A stretch of DNA of 64,000 nt from Ligula intestinalis (GCA_036362985.1 JAYGXS010000003.1:86033-150032); one strand, 5' to 3'. Positions 21,925 to 34,600 are shown, counted from the stretch's first letter. A program made the numbers and translations. The notes: generated by a model not told the origin, from the sequence alone.

Positions 21925-22240
21925 GATGAGAAAAACGACGAAAGTAGTTTATGTAGTGGACCTCATACACCCCTAGATCCAGCATATTTCCTACAGAAAC
22001 GGTGGTTTTAGGGTTATTAGGGGTCGGAAAATAAGAACGGCAGTGAAGGAAATTTTGAGAAGTAAGTGAAAAGTGAAAAATGTAGTCGACATTTTTTCCC
22101 GCGGCCGCTGGGAGCAGGTTGTTCCGCATGCAAATTGAAGGTATGCGCGCGCTTTGCGCCGCAAACTATACTAATTCAACTTCAGAACAGAAAGTTGGAC
22201 CTCAGGTAAGCTGGAGAAGACAACCTCTTAACCACATTTT
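21925..22240 (+). repeat. Dispersed repeat, plus copy
   Basis: About 310 bp aligns with the reverse complement of 50500-50815. Shared landmarks are CTTATGTAGT, CAGCA..TTTCCTACA, AAACGGTG, GCAGTGAAGGAAATTT, CCGCATG, and a GCG-CTT(C/T)-GCGCCG hairpin-like core. It also aligns with 50225-50345. The family is not recognised. Confidence 0.65.
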
Positions 22241-22560
22241 CTATATGTCAGGAATTATAAGAAACTTGCAGTTTGATGATCAGGTTTTTCCGCATTATGG
22301 TAAACGATAGTACAGATAAGGAAAAGCTCCGGCTATGAATCAACAACATTTCTAAATACAATAAAATAAAAATGCATGTAGCAGTTATTAAATTATATTA
22401 CACTGCCTACCGTAATTCCCCAATTATAAAACCTTAAAATCACCGTTTTCGTACTACAAAATGCTGTGACTAGGGATTAGTGAGGTGCACTACATAAATT
22501 AATGTTGCCGCAAATACATGGGACTACAAAAACATGCCAATGTTTGCCGTTCTCTAAGTT

Positions 22561-22640
22561 TCTGTGACGATAGCCTCTTGTGTAATGCTGAAAGCTCACA
22601 CTAATAAAATTGCTATGCCAGTGATCGCTCCTTTGTCTTT
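22561..22640 (+). ncRNA. Degenerate hammerhead motif of PLE A type
   Basis: TGTGACGA (22563-22570) is followed by a weak stem-loop, GAAA at 22590-22593, GCTCAC, AATAAAATTGC and CCAGTGATCGCTCC. The core is nearly complete, but stem II pairs poorly. No PLE coding sequence is adjacent. Confidence 0.45.
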
Positions 22641-23689
22641 TTTACAATAACCTTATTCCTAAGTATGCATCAAAACCGACGTCTAAACTTAGCTTTAAAC
22701 CCAACTTTATTTTCCCTGGGTTTTGACGCAAAAACATTGGTATTGCGAAGGATTCTTTTCCTCATGTCCTTTTTAGGGGGCCATATGAGCTTTCCTCACC
22801 TAAGAAAGTCCTTGCATGCATTCATAAGTGCCTTTCGAAGGTACTGGCAAAGTGAAAAGGCTCTTAACTACCCAAGGCAGCATGCAGTTCAGTTAATTTA
22901 TTTTTTTTTTACTTTTTAGAATGTTCCTCTCTATCGAGGAATATCTCTCAACTATTGTCTGCATTTTCGTATCCTAGTCTGCTTTCTAGTTTGCTTTGGT
23001 GCAACAGTTCGACAACCAAGATGTTTCCAATCACGCGCATAAAGACAGTCATGAAGCTTTTTAGTGCGGCGTTTAGCCTTGTGCGAACACGTCTTGATGC
23101 CGAAACTGTACACACGCAGGTATCCGTCATTCAGGCTGTGAGGCGGACGCAATTTTATGTTTCGCTCACACAGGCACACGCCTTTTTCACATGTGTCGCT
23201 CTGCCTCGACGTGTGTGATATGTGCGCACACACAGACACGTGTTTTGACCAGCTCCAGTTCGTGCTCACGGAAGCACATGCAAGTTGAAACAGAAGTCTG
23301 CTGGCTGAGATTACGTAAATGTTAAATGGGGGGGGGAGGGAGGCATCTGTAGATAGTCGTGTCTTTTCACAGCATGCTGACTAATGATCACTGCACGCAC
23401 GCTTTTCGGGATTGGTCAGTTGAATCAGTGACTCGGTGTTTTCAGCCCTTTTAGGACACGTGCCTAGTGTCCGCACAAGACGCATCTGCCTAAGCTCGTG
23501 TCAATCACTCGAGCAAGTTGCGGCTTAACTGAGTCTTAGCTGTTCATACTCCGAAGACCCGGAAAAGTTAAGTCCTCCTCTAAAAGCGCATCTGATTTAT
23601 TGTCTCTGTGCATGCGTTACAGTAAATGAAATAAAAAAGTTTAATAAAAGCAAAGCTAGGTCCGCAACGTGTTGCAACTGTTTACATAG

Positions 23690-24120
23690 GTCGGGTTTTG
23701 ACCGAACAAGGTACGCGCAAGGTACGAGTTGTTCGTGCCCGAAAAAGTATTCGAAAGGATGTTTTGGGGTCTACAAAATGGCCCGTATCTTATAAGTGTT
23801 CAGTAGTAGAAGAGCAAGGAGTTCTATTCTCCTGTTTTACTAGTCAACTAGGCAAGTGCTCCTTAGCTCTGGCTGCTAATTGCCGTTGTGTTCGCCCTAT
23901 GTACTTGCATCCGTAAGTGCACGTAAATTCGTAGACACTGTTTGAAGTGGCGTACAATTGCAAGGCATCCTTCGCGATTGGAATCGGAAGGATCTTTGTC
24001 AAGTTGTAAAATATGAGCTCAGCAGCAAACTAGGTCCATTCAATGGTGTTTCCTAAGCGTCTCATGATTGTGTTTAAGGTGTTGTCAAAAACATTCCGTT
24101 GAACGGTTCCATATGCCATG
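23690..24120 (-). mobile_element. Penelope-like element (family D) connector plus GIY-YIG fragment
   Basis: The minus strand from 24120 encodes NTLNTIMRRLGNTIEWT, DALQLYATSNSVYEFTC, then YGCKYIGRTQRQLAARAKEH. The frame is broken by several stops, after which an eroded domain end follows (DTGHFVDPKTSFRI). It closely matches 42740-43200 of the well-preserved family D element. It also shows that Lys precedes YIGRT where that element has a stop. Confidence 0.75.
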
Positions 24121-24233
24121 AGCCCTGTTCAATTCAAGAATTTAGGAATTTACCTATACCAGTATCAACATCTTTGAATGAGATGAAGATGGATTACCTT
24201 TGAATTCCCTTCTTGTACATACATGTTGTGGTA

Positions 24234-26096
24234 TCAGAAAAATTGTATCTGAGCTTTTTGGCGAGGCCAATAAAGCCAGTGAGGTAAAACATAGTTAAAA
24301 GAACAGGCAGCGGAAAAAGCTCCCTGGGGATATTTAGGAGAAAAAACTATCGCTCTTCGTGGGAGCAGGGGCAACCGGGAGGAGGGGGCATCGCAGAGGT
24401 CACTGGGATAATTACCGAATGCGGAAGATGCAGCCGGATACTTCCTTGCTGACTGCAGAGTCCACCGACAAGGAATAGCAGAGGGGGAGTTGGGGTTGAC
24501 AGTACTCGGCTGGTTAATAGGCACTGAAGGTTTCTTGAGTCCGGATAAGGGGGAAGTGGAAAGTGGGATAAACCGCGGAACGATGCAGGCAGTTATGTAA
24601 CCGTTCATCATGTCAAGCTCGGGGCTTGCAGGAGGTTCTTTTTCACACACAAAACCGGTTTCATCAACCGGACAGCCGTTGTTTCTATTGTTGCTAGCAA
24701 ACGCACGATGTCCGGAGTCAACCATGTGGGCAAGGATGGAGCTGTTGATGCTTTTGACTTCACTTTTGTTCAGCCATGCTGGGGAATACTTTCGTATTAT
24801 TTTGGATAAGCGCCGTTTCGTGCGACCGATATGACTTGCTCCACAGCAACAGCAACTACGTGAGTTGATGCACATAGAAATAATCTGATTTGGCAGCCTA
24901 TCCTTACATTCACCGTGCAAGATCGGGTTCGTTGAGAATAATATGCGAACATTGACCGCTGGGAAGGTTCATAATACAGCTTGGTTGAGCAGTCTGCTTA
25001 GGAGTTCGCTTGTTGCATCCCCTTGAAAGGGGACTTTGAGGAATAAGGTCTTCTTTTCCACAGTGGGTGTGGTGGGTTTTGTTTCCCTCTCCAACATATC
25101 CTTTATGATTTATCTTTCCGAATATCCGTTCCCCGAAGCAGGTCCTGGAGCTTCTGGAGCTCCATTTCCATAGTGCCTTCCCAGCAAATTTGTCTGTCTC
25201 TTTGCGTTAAGCAGCGTACTAAGTAACGCCTCTGTTGGATAGGTACAAAATGGTTTACGTTTTTATACTGTCTGGACTAGATTTTCTTTCGATAAATGCT
25301 TCTTTGAATGCTACCGTCAGGTCTTCGACTTAGGAGGACATCCAAGAACGGAAGCGAACCTGGAGGGATGTGCTTTACTGCCAGTATTTAGAGGCGCATT
25401 TGCATCGATTTCTGCTGGGGAAATGGCGAAGATTTCATCGAAATATCCACTTATGGATATGCTCACTGAGTGGAAATTTCTCCTGCTTGCGCATGAAGCT
25501 GTTAGCCAAGAGAGGTTTGAGAGGCAAACCCATAGCCACGCCGTCTAGTTGTCTATATAGGTGGTTGTCAAAAATGAACTGCACATTTAATGTGCATTTT
25601 AGAAGTAGTTCCTTCAAAGCAGCAGCTGGTACTCCTACCTCTATCTGATTGGTCACTAAGAATTCGCAGATGTAGTCGACTGCCTCTGCGACTGGGACGT
25701 TTTAAAACAACGATGAGACGCCTAGAGAGAGCATCATTTTGCCGATTAAGTTCATGCCTTTGACGCCGTCGATAAGTTGGAACGTATCTTGATAGCTATG
25801 TGATGCCAGCTGCTGTTGCAAGGGTTTGAGTTTCTCTGCCAACCACTTCACTATCGAATGATATGGCGAGTTTCGCATGTCCAAAATCGGACGAATTGGT
25901 AGGTTGTCTTTGTGGATCTTAGGTAGGCCATACAAACGGGAGGTGTGCGTGCCTACTGGCCGCGGGTTTTCGAGGTCACGGTCACTTATGAATCTTGCTG
26001 TGTGTAATTTGCTTAAGCAGCCGGTCAGCTGTACTTCTACTTCATCCGTAAATGAAGGCGATAACGTATGCGGACCCCGAATCTTTGGGCACAATT
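24234..26096 (-). mobile_element. Penelope-like element (family C), 5'-truncated, decayed
   Basis: Minus-strand order: RT N-terminal part (26094-25702: RLYGLPKIHKDNLPIRPIL, DGVKGMNLIGKM), then RT motif B (RQLDGVAMGLPL, within 25656-25435). Motif C (YFDEIFAISPAE) lies about 25450-25415. Next come VKHIPPGSLPFLDVLLSRRP (about 25374) and, after frame changes, a GIY-YIG remnant (CCGASHIGRTKRRLSKII) near 24850. The frame 24920-24234 continues 140 residues past the nuclease with Ser/Pro-rich sequence unlike the other PLEs. Several stops and frameshifts make it non-functional. Confidence 0.85.
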
Positions 26097-26287
26097 AATT
26101 ATATAGTAGTATAAGTATATGGTATATAGACGCGTATGTAGTAGTAGAAAGGTGTGTACCACACTATTAAAGGACACACTCACTCAAGCTTCTACCGTGA
26201 GGCGAAAATATTCGGTGGTCGCATTGCAGACGAAAAGTAAATAGCAATGCCTACTTATCTTTTGTGAGTAATATAATTGTAGAAGGT

Positions 26288-26441
26288 AAATTGACGAACA
26301 TTCGTTTGTTTTCGATCAAATCTCTTCAGGCCTTTACATTTATATGGTAATGAAATGAATAAACTGTGGTGGTTGGTGCACAGATGAAGTGTTCTCGTTG
26401 TCACGTTGGGGAGGAGGGGGGAGGGAGGGGGGGGGGGGAAG
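26288..26441 (-). repeat. pLTR of family C PLE, 3' side
   Basis: Direct repeat of 29014-29165, similar throughout (CGAACAT..CGTTTG.TTTCGAT, CAGGCC..ACATTTATATGG, GAATAAACT.TGGTGGTTGGTG, ACAGATGAAGTGTTCTCG), ending in a G-run on the plus strand. A hammerhead-like core (CTGAAGA, GAT/ATC stem, GAAA) lies on the minus strand at 26310-26329. Confidence 0.75.
26310..26329 (-). ncRNA. Minimal hammerhead-like motif in family C pLTR
   Basis: The minus strand reads CTGAAGA, GATTTGATC, GAAA. Core boxes fit CUGANGA and GAAA, with a 3-bp stem II GAT/ATC around TTG. The stem is very short, so activity is uncertain. Confidence 0.5.
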
Positions 26442-26464
26442 TTTGGGTAGTTGAGATCAGAGTG

Positions 26465-29013
26465 TCACTGTCTAGACGGCTCGGCGTCCAATACCGCTGA
26501 GAAGGTGTGCGTGGCTGAAGTTGGAACTTGGCCTTCTCTGCGGGGGCCCGTTTCCGCGGCCTGCGGTCCACCGGCTGTGTTACCTAGTTTCGCCCATGGC
26601 AACTGGGGCGCCGCGACGAAATTCTTTTGGGCGCATAGCACCGGTCTGCGTGGCCTGATGGCGGCCGCCTCTGCCGTCGCCAACAAACGCTGTCCGAGGA
26701 GTTTTGAGTAGCTCGAAGGCACCTGTTAAATCACTCGAAAGGCCTCTTTGGCATCCACGCGATGGTTTGAGTCTATCAGGTGCGCTAAGATTGAACTGTT
26801 TACACCTTTAATTTGGCCCTTCCCTAACCATGCGGGTATGAGTTCCCTTAATCTTTTGGACAAGCGCCGGCTCGTGCGACCAATATATCCTGCCCCACAG
26901 GAACAGATCAATGAATATATGCACATTGAGGTGGTCATGGCTGGCAGTTTATCCTTAATCTATCCGTATAGGATGGGAGTAGTCGAGAACAATACATGGG
27001 CGTTGGCTGCTGGGAAGGTAGTTGCTACGGCTTGACTCAGGCGCCTCCTTAGTAGTTCGCTTGGTCCGTCCCCTTGAAATGGGACGCTGATGAAGATTCG
27101 TTTCTTCTCCTATGTTAATACTGAGGGCTTTGGCGGCCTGTCAGCCATGTTTTTAGCGATAAATCGACAAGGATACCCATTTTGTCGAAACGCGCCTTCA
27201 ACAATCTTAAGCTCCTCTTAAATGCTATCAGTCGAGCAAATCCTACTTCACCCTGTGCGTCACACACCGTACTAAATTGCGTTTGAAGTTCAACGGTACG
27301 AAACTAGCAAAATTGATGTATTGCCCGGACCACGTCTTCTTGCGATATACCCTACGTTGAATGCTCCCATCGGCTCTTTTACTCAATAGCACATCACGAA
27401 ATGGAAGCGATCCAGCTTGTTCTTCTTCTAGGGTAAATTTTATCGATTTGTGCGCCCGATTTACTGTAGGCATTAGCGTTGATAAGTTGGTTTGATCTGA
27501 TGCAACTGCAAATATGTCGCCTACATACTGTTTATAGTACGTTAGATTATCTGGTGGCTAAGTTGTGTAGCTTCTAGTTTGCCCATGAATATATTTGCTA
27601 GAAGTAGAACCAGGGGCGAGCCCATAGATGCTCCGTCAAATTGTCTTTACAGGTTATTGTCAAATTGGAACTGTACATTCAACGTGCATTTTAGCAATAA
27701 TTCCTTCAGTGCAGTAACTGGAATTCCTATGTCCTGCTGAGTCAACGTAATGAATTCACAGATGTAGTCTACTGTTTCTGTGACCGGCACGTTTGTAAAT
27801 AGGGACGAGACATCCAGTGAGAACATCATCCCGTTCAGGTCAAGTTCTTTCAAGCCATCCACGAATTCGAAGGTCTCTCGGAGGCTGTGAGGTGCCACTT
27901 GACTCTGTATGGGTTTCAGCTTGTCTGCTAGCCATTTTGCTGTCGCATGGTATGGCGAGATTCTCATATCTAGGATGGGACGAATGGGCACGCCATCTTT
28001 GTGAATCTTAGGCAGCCCGTATTGTTGAGGTATGTGCGTGCCAACGGCACGAAGACGCTCTAAGTCATATTCGCTTACGATGCCGTCCTTTTGAAGTCTT
28101 TTCAGACAATCAGTCAGCTGGGTTTCAACCTCATCCGTGCGATCTTTATCCCTTTCTGTCTTGCTAAACTTTTGTTCGTCTCACAAAATGGATTGCATTT
28201 TCGCAATGTAGTATGTTCTATCCATTAGAACAACGCCCGTTCCCTTATCTGGCCTCGTTATTAGGATCTCCTTGTTCTGTTGGAGCTGTCTTAATTTCTC
28301 CATGTGGGCTTTCGTCAGCAGACCCCAACGTTTCAAGCCACTGTTTAAATACTGATACGAATAGTTACCTAGAGTAGACTTAAAGTGCTGTAAACTCTCG
28401 GTCGAAAGTGGCTGAAGGTCATGCGTTTGATTAAGCAAGTTTTCAAACTGTGTTTCCAGCTCTAGCTGGTTTGGTTTCAGTCCGGGACAGCACATTTTTG
28501 GACCCAATGATAAGGCTTCTAGCGAGGTTTTATCAAGAGATACGGAGGAATAGTTGTGTACGTACCGACTTGGATCCTCAGGAAGCTTCGATTGTGGTCT
28601 GCATTCCTGTACACTACGAAGTAGAGAAGTTGTCTTGGCTTCTCCTCGCTTTTCCCTAATGGACTGCACATAATTCTCGAATTCCAGTCTTTCGTCTGCG
28701 TTTAGGTGGTCAAGTTTGGCTGCACGTTGGAATAAGTGATGTCGCAGTTCTTCCAACCTTACGCGGATGCTTTCCAGTTCTTTCTTGGCAAATCTTCTTA
28801 AGGTATCACTGGTGATAACCGTGCGACTTCTCCGCATTGCTCTCCAGTAGAAAGTTGGGTACTCGTTTACCTCGACACATCTCTCGATAAAGCTGGCCCG
28901 TGAATTCGCCTCCACAAGTTTGCTGTTTATTCTTAGGTACCCATTGAGCGCCTTTAACACCGCGGGATCTTTGGTTTGTTTTAACTTTGCGAAAATTCCC
29001 ATTGAAAATTTCA
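26465..29013 (-). mobile_element. Penelope-like element (family C), nearly full-length polyprotein, broken
   Basis: The frame covers the N-terminal region (29013-28181: LKALNGYLRINSKLVEANSR .. RPDKGTGVVLMDRTYY), then a TGA near 28180. The next RT block follows (QYGLPKIHKDGVPIRPILDM, motif A FSLDVSSLFTNVP), then a TAA at about 27647 before RQFDGASMGSPL. Catalytic motif C reads YVGD (27527-27516), so one aspartate is lost. After a frame change come LPFRDVLLSKRADGSIQRRV and the endonuclease (CSCGAGYIGRTSRRLSKRLR, 26938-26726). One more stop precedes the C-terminus (LLATAEAAAIRPRRPVLCAQ). Direct pLTRs lie on both sides. It is inactive but structurally almost complete. Confidence 0.9.
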
Positions 29014-29165
29014 GAAGATAAATTGGCGAACATACGTTTGATTTCGATAAATTCTCGTCAGGCCTTTTACATTTATATGGTATGAATAAACTATGGTGGT
29101 TGGTGGACAGATGAAGTGTTCTCGTTGTCACGGTGGGGAGGAGGGGGGAGGAAAGGGAGTGGGGG
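29014..29165 (-). repeat. pLTR of family C PLE, 5' side
   Basis: Direct-repeat partner of 26288-26441. The minus-strand open frame extends through this repeat into the polyprotein (frame opens near 29173), so the pLTR overlaps the N-terminal coding region. The minus strand at 29042-29061 holds CTGACGA, a very short GA/TC stem and GAAA, a hammerhead-like core. Confidence 0.75.
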
Positions 29166-29169
29166 GAAG

Positions 29170-30825
29170 TCAAAATTATGTTTCTTTAAATCCGGGAAGC
29201 TCAACTGCTGCTCTTTTAACTGGATGTTTTGCTATACTTTTATTTAGGCGTCGTGCACAACCTAACTGTTTTGTACATTCGATTTATTTTACAAATCTTA
29301 CATGAAGAAGGTATTTTTATTTCAACTCTCGATTTAGTTTCAGGTCTTAACGAAAACCTTTATCTGTCAGGTTTAGTTTTGTCTAAACGCTCAATCAGAT
29401 CCCGGAGTTGGACGGACCCTCAGCAGGTCAGTGGACCGTATGACCTTGGGGAGACCAATGGCGATTAGGCCTCTCTTTCTCAAAGAACGACGACTGTTAC
29501 GGCCCCGGAACCAATGATAAATAGATCTGTCTCTATCGCGGTTCTTGTCAACAACTTTTTACCGATGGGATTTTTTGAAGTTACGAAGCAACGCACGCAG
29601 TCTCCTTCCCCCTCTTCGGAGAACGTGCTTCGCATTTATCAGTAGTCTTACTTTTTACGACGCGACTCAAGGTTTCTTTGGCCTAACGATAATTTTCAAA
29701 GTGTTTTTTGATGTACATATTAGCGTTTTAATAAATCTATACGCCACTTTAATACACTTTTTGCTGTCGCAATGCCGTATATCAACGGCCCAAAAGATAG
29801 ATTTCCTAAAGTTCTATTATACAGTATGCAATAGGATGCATGGAATTGAACTAGTATAACTCCCGATACAGTTGGACTGTGACATTTTATTAACTTCCAT
29901 CCTTTACGCACACACGTAAACTCGGCTGCCAGTATTTATGCTTTGAGACTGGTGATACAAAACTCCCGGTGAATCTTTAGCAAAGCGTTAAAACAACTAC
30001 ATAATAAGGCACTATAGTCGTAATGTGAAGTGCCCGTCCCGTCTGATATTTTTGATAATTTTGATTGCCGGCGTAACAAAGCTGAGGATAATTCCCATGG
30101 AAATAAGACTAGCATAAATTCGAGCGTAAGTCTGTATCGGACGTAGAGGAAAACCTGCCCAATAACTGGTGCGATTTGCGGAGCAACGATTCTTCAGTAC
30201 TGGGCAATTTTACGTACAAGTAGATTAAGTTGTCTAAAGCTTACGCGAATTGTTTATTCAAATAGGGAAAAGTCAGTTTGCAAATAATGCACCTGACTCC
30301 GGTAAACCGAAAACCATCGTGAATTTCCAATATAGAGGAAATTAAAATGGACATTTCTTTTTCATCTACCGTCCCAAGACAGCTCTGAATAAACTAGTTT
30401 GTGGACTGAAACTCGTTTCTTTGACATCAGAGGGGTTGCGAAGGCTGCAGAACGTTTTTTGGCCCAGTCAGTTCTGGAACTTGAAGTCTGATGGGATTTC
30501 TGGAACCCAGGTAACAGCCCAAACAAGCAAAACGGTGGTGTTACAATTCATAACCCATCGAACTCGGGTCAAAACGCGATACATTGAGGCTTTGCTGGTT
30601 ACAGATGATCAACAAACTAGAATTTAATAAGTCAGCTTTCGATATAAGAAAAGCAAAGTTCTGTTCCCATAAGCATCTTTGTTCTTATATTCTACTAGGC
30701 TGACCGCGAATTTCGCGGAATCTCAAAAACAATTCAGGTAAAGCCTACTTGAAAATTAAAATTCGACTCCCACGTAAGAACCAGCAGTTTAGGGTATGGA
30801 ACTAGAGACACATATTTATTTCGTA
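29170..30825. other. No recognised gene
   Basis: AT-rich sequence with short open frames (for example 29545-29859 and 30421-30627) that show no domain, splice context or repeat similarity I can identify. Confidence 0.5.
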
Positions 30826-30990
30826 TAAAGTGGAAGGCAGGCATCCCAAGAAATGTTATTTCAAGAAAAGCCGTCCTTTTGGGAAAATGAGTACTTTTTT
30901 CAGCAAATTTTCGACACTGGATCCATAGGTCATCGCCAGATTTTAGAAACTATATGCCAAGAACAGGTAGCACCTCAAATTCCTGATACA
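30826..30990 (+). repeat. Dispersed repeat, second copy
   Basis: Similar to 21599-21740: TATAAAGTGGAAGGCAGGCATC, then a shared pattern through AAATTTTCGACACTGGATC. A shorter third remnant starts at about 35359. Confidence 0.5.
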
Positions 30991-31219
30991 TTTATATAGT
31001 CAGCTAGTAAGAGCGCTAATTGGTAGTTGAAATTTTCGTCACATCGTGGTGAACATAATTAGCAGTCACGATGGCGTAATAGCTAATTGGCCACTGTAGT
31101 TTGAGTCGGCCCGGGGTCAGTCCAGGTCATCCGATGTGTGCGCTAATTGCAGTTCATTTTGGTCCATAGTTATCGGCTGTACTCTCTTCCACCTTGCTTT
31201 AAGAGGTTGTACACTCCAG

Positions 31220-31640
31220 CTAACTCGATACGCCTGTTGATGCGTGAATAATCGGAGTGCATGGCCTCAAGAAAGTTTTGGCCTTTTTTGGAGTGGCAAA
31301 CTTTGACGATGTGCGTTTTTCCCCATGCGAAGGTGTGTGTGTTGCGTCAAGGAAATGCATAGCCACTTCGGAAAAATGGTCATGTCTCTTCACTGCCAAT
31401 TGGTGCTCGTGGATGCGTAAGGAGACGGATCTCCCTTTGAGGCCACAATATACCGTGTCACAAGCTTCACATGGGATTATGTAGATGGCCACTTTCTTAT
31501 CGAGGTAGCCAACCCTATTCTTAGGGTGCACTAGCTGGGTGCGTAAAGTAACCATCGGTTTGTGCGCCACTTTCACCTGGTGTTTCCGCAAGTGCTTTCC
31601 ACGAGTTGAGACATATTTCTTAAACATATTTATTCTCAAA
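31220..31640 (-). mobile_element. Penelope-like element (family E) GIY-YIG fragment
   Basis: Minus-strand frame of 139 codons. After a basic connector (HQVKVAHKPMVTLRTQLVHP) comes VGYLDKKVAIYIIPCEACD, TVYCGLKGRSVSLRIHEHQL and HFSEVAMHFLDATH. The layout Y-I-P-C-x2-C, YCG, R, R-H-H is that of a PLE GIY-YIG nuclease, but the sequence is clearly apart from the other four families here. RT is absent, and the distal part has drifted. Confidence 0.75.
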
Positions 31641-31659
31641 AATATACTACAACTTTAAT

Positions 31660-34600
31660 TTTCGTTATATGCGAAGGTATTTGGTGGCTGTGTAATTGAA
31701 TGATGTTCCACTGAACACAGAACCTTCATGTTCCGATTCCCAATGGATGTTTGCTTCAGCCCAATTGTTACAAAGCCGCAGATATGGGTGGGGGATGTAA
31801 GAAATAAAATATGTTCAAGGCACAATGCAGGGCGATCCATTTTTACGGCCTCAGTGATTGTCTGAACAAAATAAAATTTAAAATTAGATAATCGTAGTAA
31901 AATGACTAATGAAATCACCAACTTCTTAAAACTTCAATTCAAGAGCAGTATAATCAAATATTTAAAAGGTTTAGACTTACACATGATTCTGTACAGGGAA
32001 GACTCGAAGCAAAAAAATACATTTTTTACTTATACCTAATACGAAAGCGAAGTGATCTATGCTCTTCGAAGAGAATAGATTTCTTACAGCGCATATAGGC
32101 AAAGCCATAAGAGTAAATCAAAGCAAGTGTATATCATTGTGGAGGTTTTTTACCATTGCACTCTTGTCCAAAGTTGTGTTTTGTTGCTTGGACTGAATGA
32201 ACAGAACAAAATAGTTTTTATGGTTCTTAGAGCACACTGTGCTAGATATCATGGATAAGTTGCTTCAGCAAACCCAAGCAAACTGGCCAGATGTAACTTC
32301 GAGTTTACATGAACCATCATAACCATAAACAAATATCTTCCAATTATATAATTGTTTTACTTGTATATGTTAAGTAAGCATTGTATGTATAATAAATAGT
32401 AAATATCTTGACTTGTGATTTCGTTGACCTTTCAAAGGCTATCCTCATAACGACCGCGAGTATATGAAAGCACAGCAGTGAAAAAGAATGCCACAGTCTG
32501 CCCCCCGTCTAAGCATTTTCAAATGCAACAGAAAGTAATTGATCCCAAAAGTTGCATGCAGGCATTCGCAATTAACTTAAATTTACAATTGCGTGCACCG
32601 CCGATATTACTACCGAAACATTTCTATAGAACCTTCGAACGGTTCACTTTTGTTGATCTTCTTTTATCCCTATTGTGGCTTTCTTGTTACTGCTTCTTTG
32701 GCTCTGAAGGTGGTTTTCGCTTTTCAAATATGGAGAGGTCCTGCAAATCTTATCGTTATCACTTCACATCCCATAAAATGAGCTTTGAATTTTGACCAAC
32801 TTCTCACTAACTAGGGGTGAAAGTCAGCTACTGTCATTGTTTTTTTCTGCCTCTAACACCCGTCGGTGCTCCCGGATGTCATTGCTTTGACGATGTTAAT
32901 CATAAAGACGGAATTGTGAAAAGTAGTGGCAATGAATGGTAAATGACTCTAAAAAACTGTCTGAAGACGGATACGACCCATAACTCTGCAGCTTACCATA
33001 TCTCTTTTCTGAAGTCACATTGCTCATAATACCTAAATATTATTGCAGAGAAGAACAAAAATACCGTTTTTTGATGTTTAAGCCACGGTCAAATTTTCAA
33101 ATGCCATTAACCGGTAACTACCAATATTCAGATACTTAACTTTCGGCCAAAGATAAACTAAACACGCGTCCTCACGCCTCCTAAAACGTCGCGAGACAGT
33201 GACGACGCAGAAACTTACTTTTCGGACCCCTTTCTTTTCTCTCCACCTTTCCCGCTCTGTGTTCCTTTGAATTTTGAAATCCTTCACCCCTCTCCCCTGA
33301 TTACTGATGATTGGATGTTTTAACCTGGGCTAAGTCTTCCACTTCTTATATTATTGCAATTGCCTGAAAATGAATAATCGAAAATTTACGGTGCCAAAGT
33401 TGACTTCATTATTGCCGCATATTTGAAATCTTAAGTGCCATGAAGTACGAGTAAGCATGCGTAAGCTTACTTTTTTGTACAGATGAGCTAACAGCTGTGA
33501 CGTTTTTTGCCGATGGATTTTTTAAACCTAGAGATGAAGAATAAAGTAAGTCCATCCTTCTGGGTGCAACACCAAAGGGATACAGATTGCAATGGATTTA
33601 GAAGACGTTTATGCCTCTACTACGCCGAAAATTACGCTCAAGATCTTAATATCTGATAAAGTTCGCCAAAATCCCCTCGATATTTTTAAGTTTTTGGTTG
33701 GGTGTCGGGAATTTCATGGGCCATCACTTGCAAATGCATTGCCTTGGTACATATTCCGATTGCATTATCCATAGGCCACTGTCAAGTTTTCAGGAACTGA
33801 AAAATGCAGATGCGCTTGGACATCTTTCCGTGAAATTACGGGCATCATTTCAGAGTTCTCCTAGTCAAAACAGAGGCCTGCTACAAAACTAAAGGTAAAG
33901 TCTCCAAATTTTGTGGTTTTTTGGAAGTGTAAATGGTTTTCCGAATTTCCGAACAAAAATAATCGAAAGAAAAGGGACTTACTAATATTTGTTATTTGTC
34001 TTAATTTTTTCGTACAAGCTGCGCTAGGTTTTAAGGATTTCTGAAAAATAAATTAAAGTCTTTCTCATTAGGCTTTCTTAAAGGGGGCTCTGAAATTCAA
34101 AAAATGTTTCTTCTTGTTTTTAAAAGTCTGTCACAGCCTTACAAGACTAATCATAAGACATTCTGCCTGTTTAAACACTTGCTCACAAGTTAATGCGAAA
34201 CACTTTCCTCTTGTTTTTATTTTAACTTTATACAATGTAATTGAGGCAAACCGACAGTGTGTTTTAGGCAAATAGGCTAATAGATAGTTAAGGGCACCCT
34301 TTTTTTCTTATTAATCGTCGTTTTCCTTTTTTTCCGATGGATGCCATGGAGCCGTTTTTCTTCCACCTTTCTGAAGGAATAAATATAGAAAAACTTGCAA
34401 CATAAATCTACCGGTATAAGCAAAAAATTGCAGCTCATGGCAAGCAAACTGCCTGCTTTCTCTCAATCCTCTCTTGGCGGAGACAGCTGTCCAACCGGAA
34501 GCTCCGTAATAGCATGTTTACGCAAATGCACTGGATGTCTGGTAACTTTGTTAACTTCGTTTACGGTATCTGCGTAATTTCTAGGTCATTCTCTTCTGAG

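Noticed and set aside
22952..23269. 105-codon minus-strand frame rich in Cys, Lys and Arg
   Set aside because: Cys and His spacing fits no zinc-finger pattern, and the opposite strand is open too. No supporting context.
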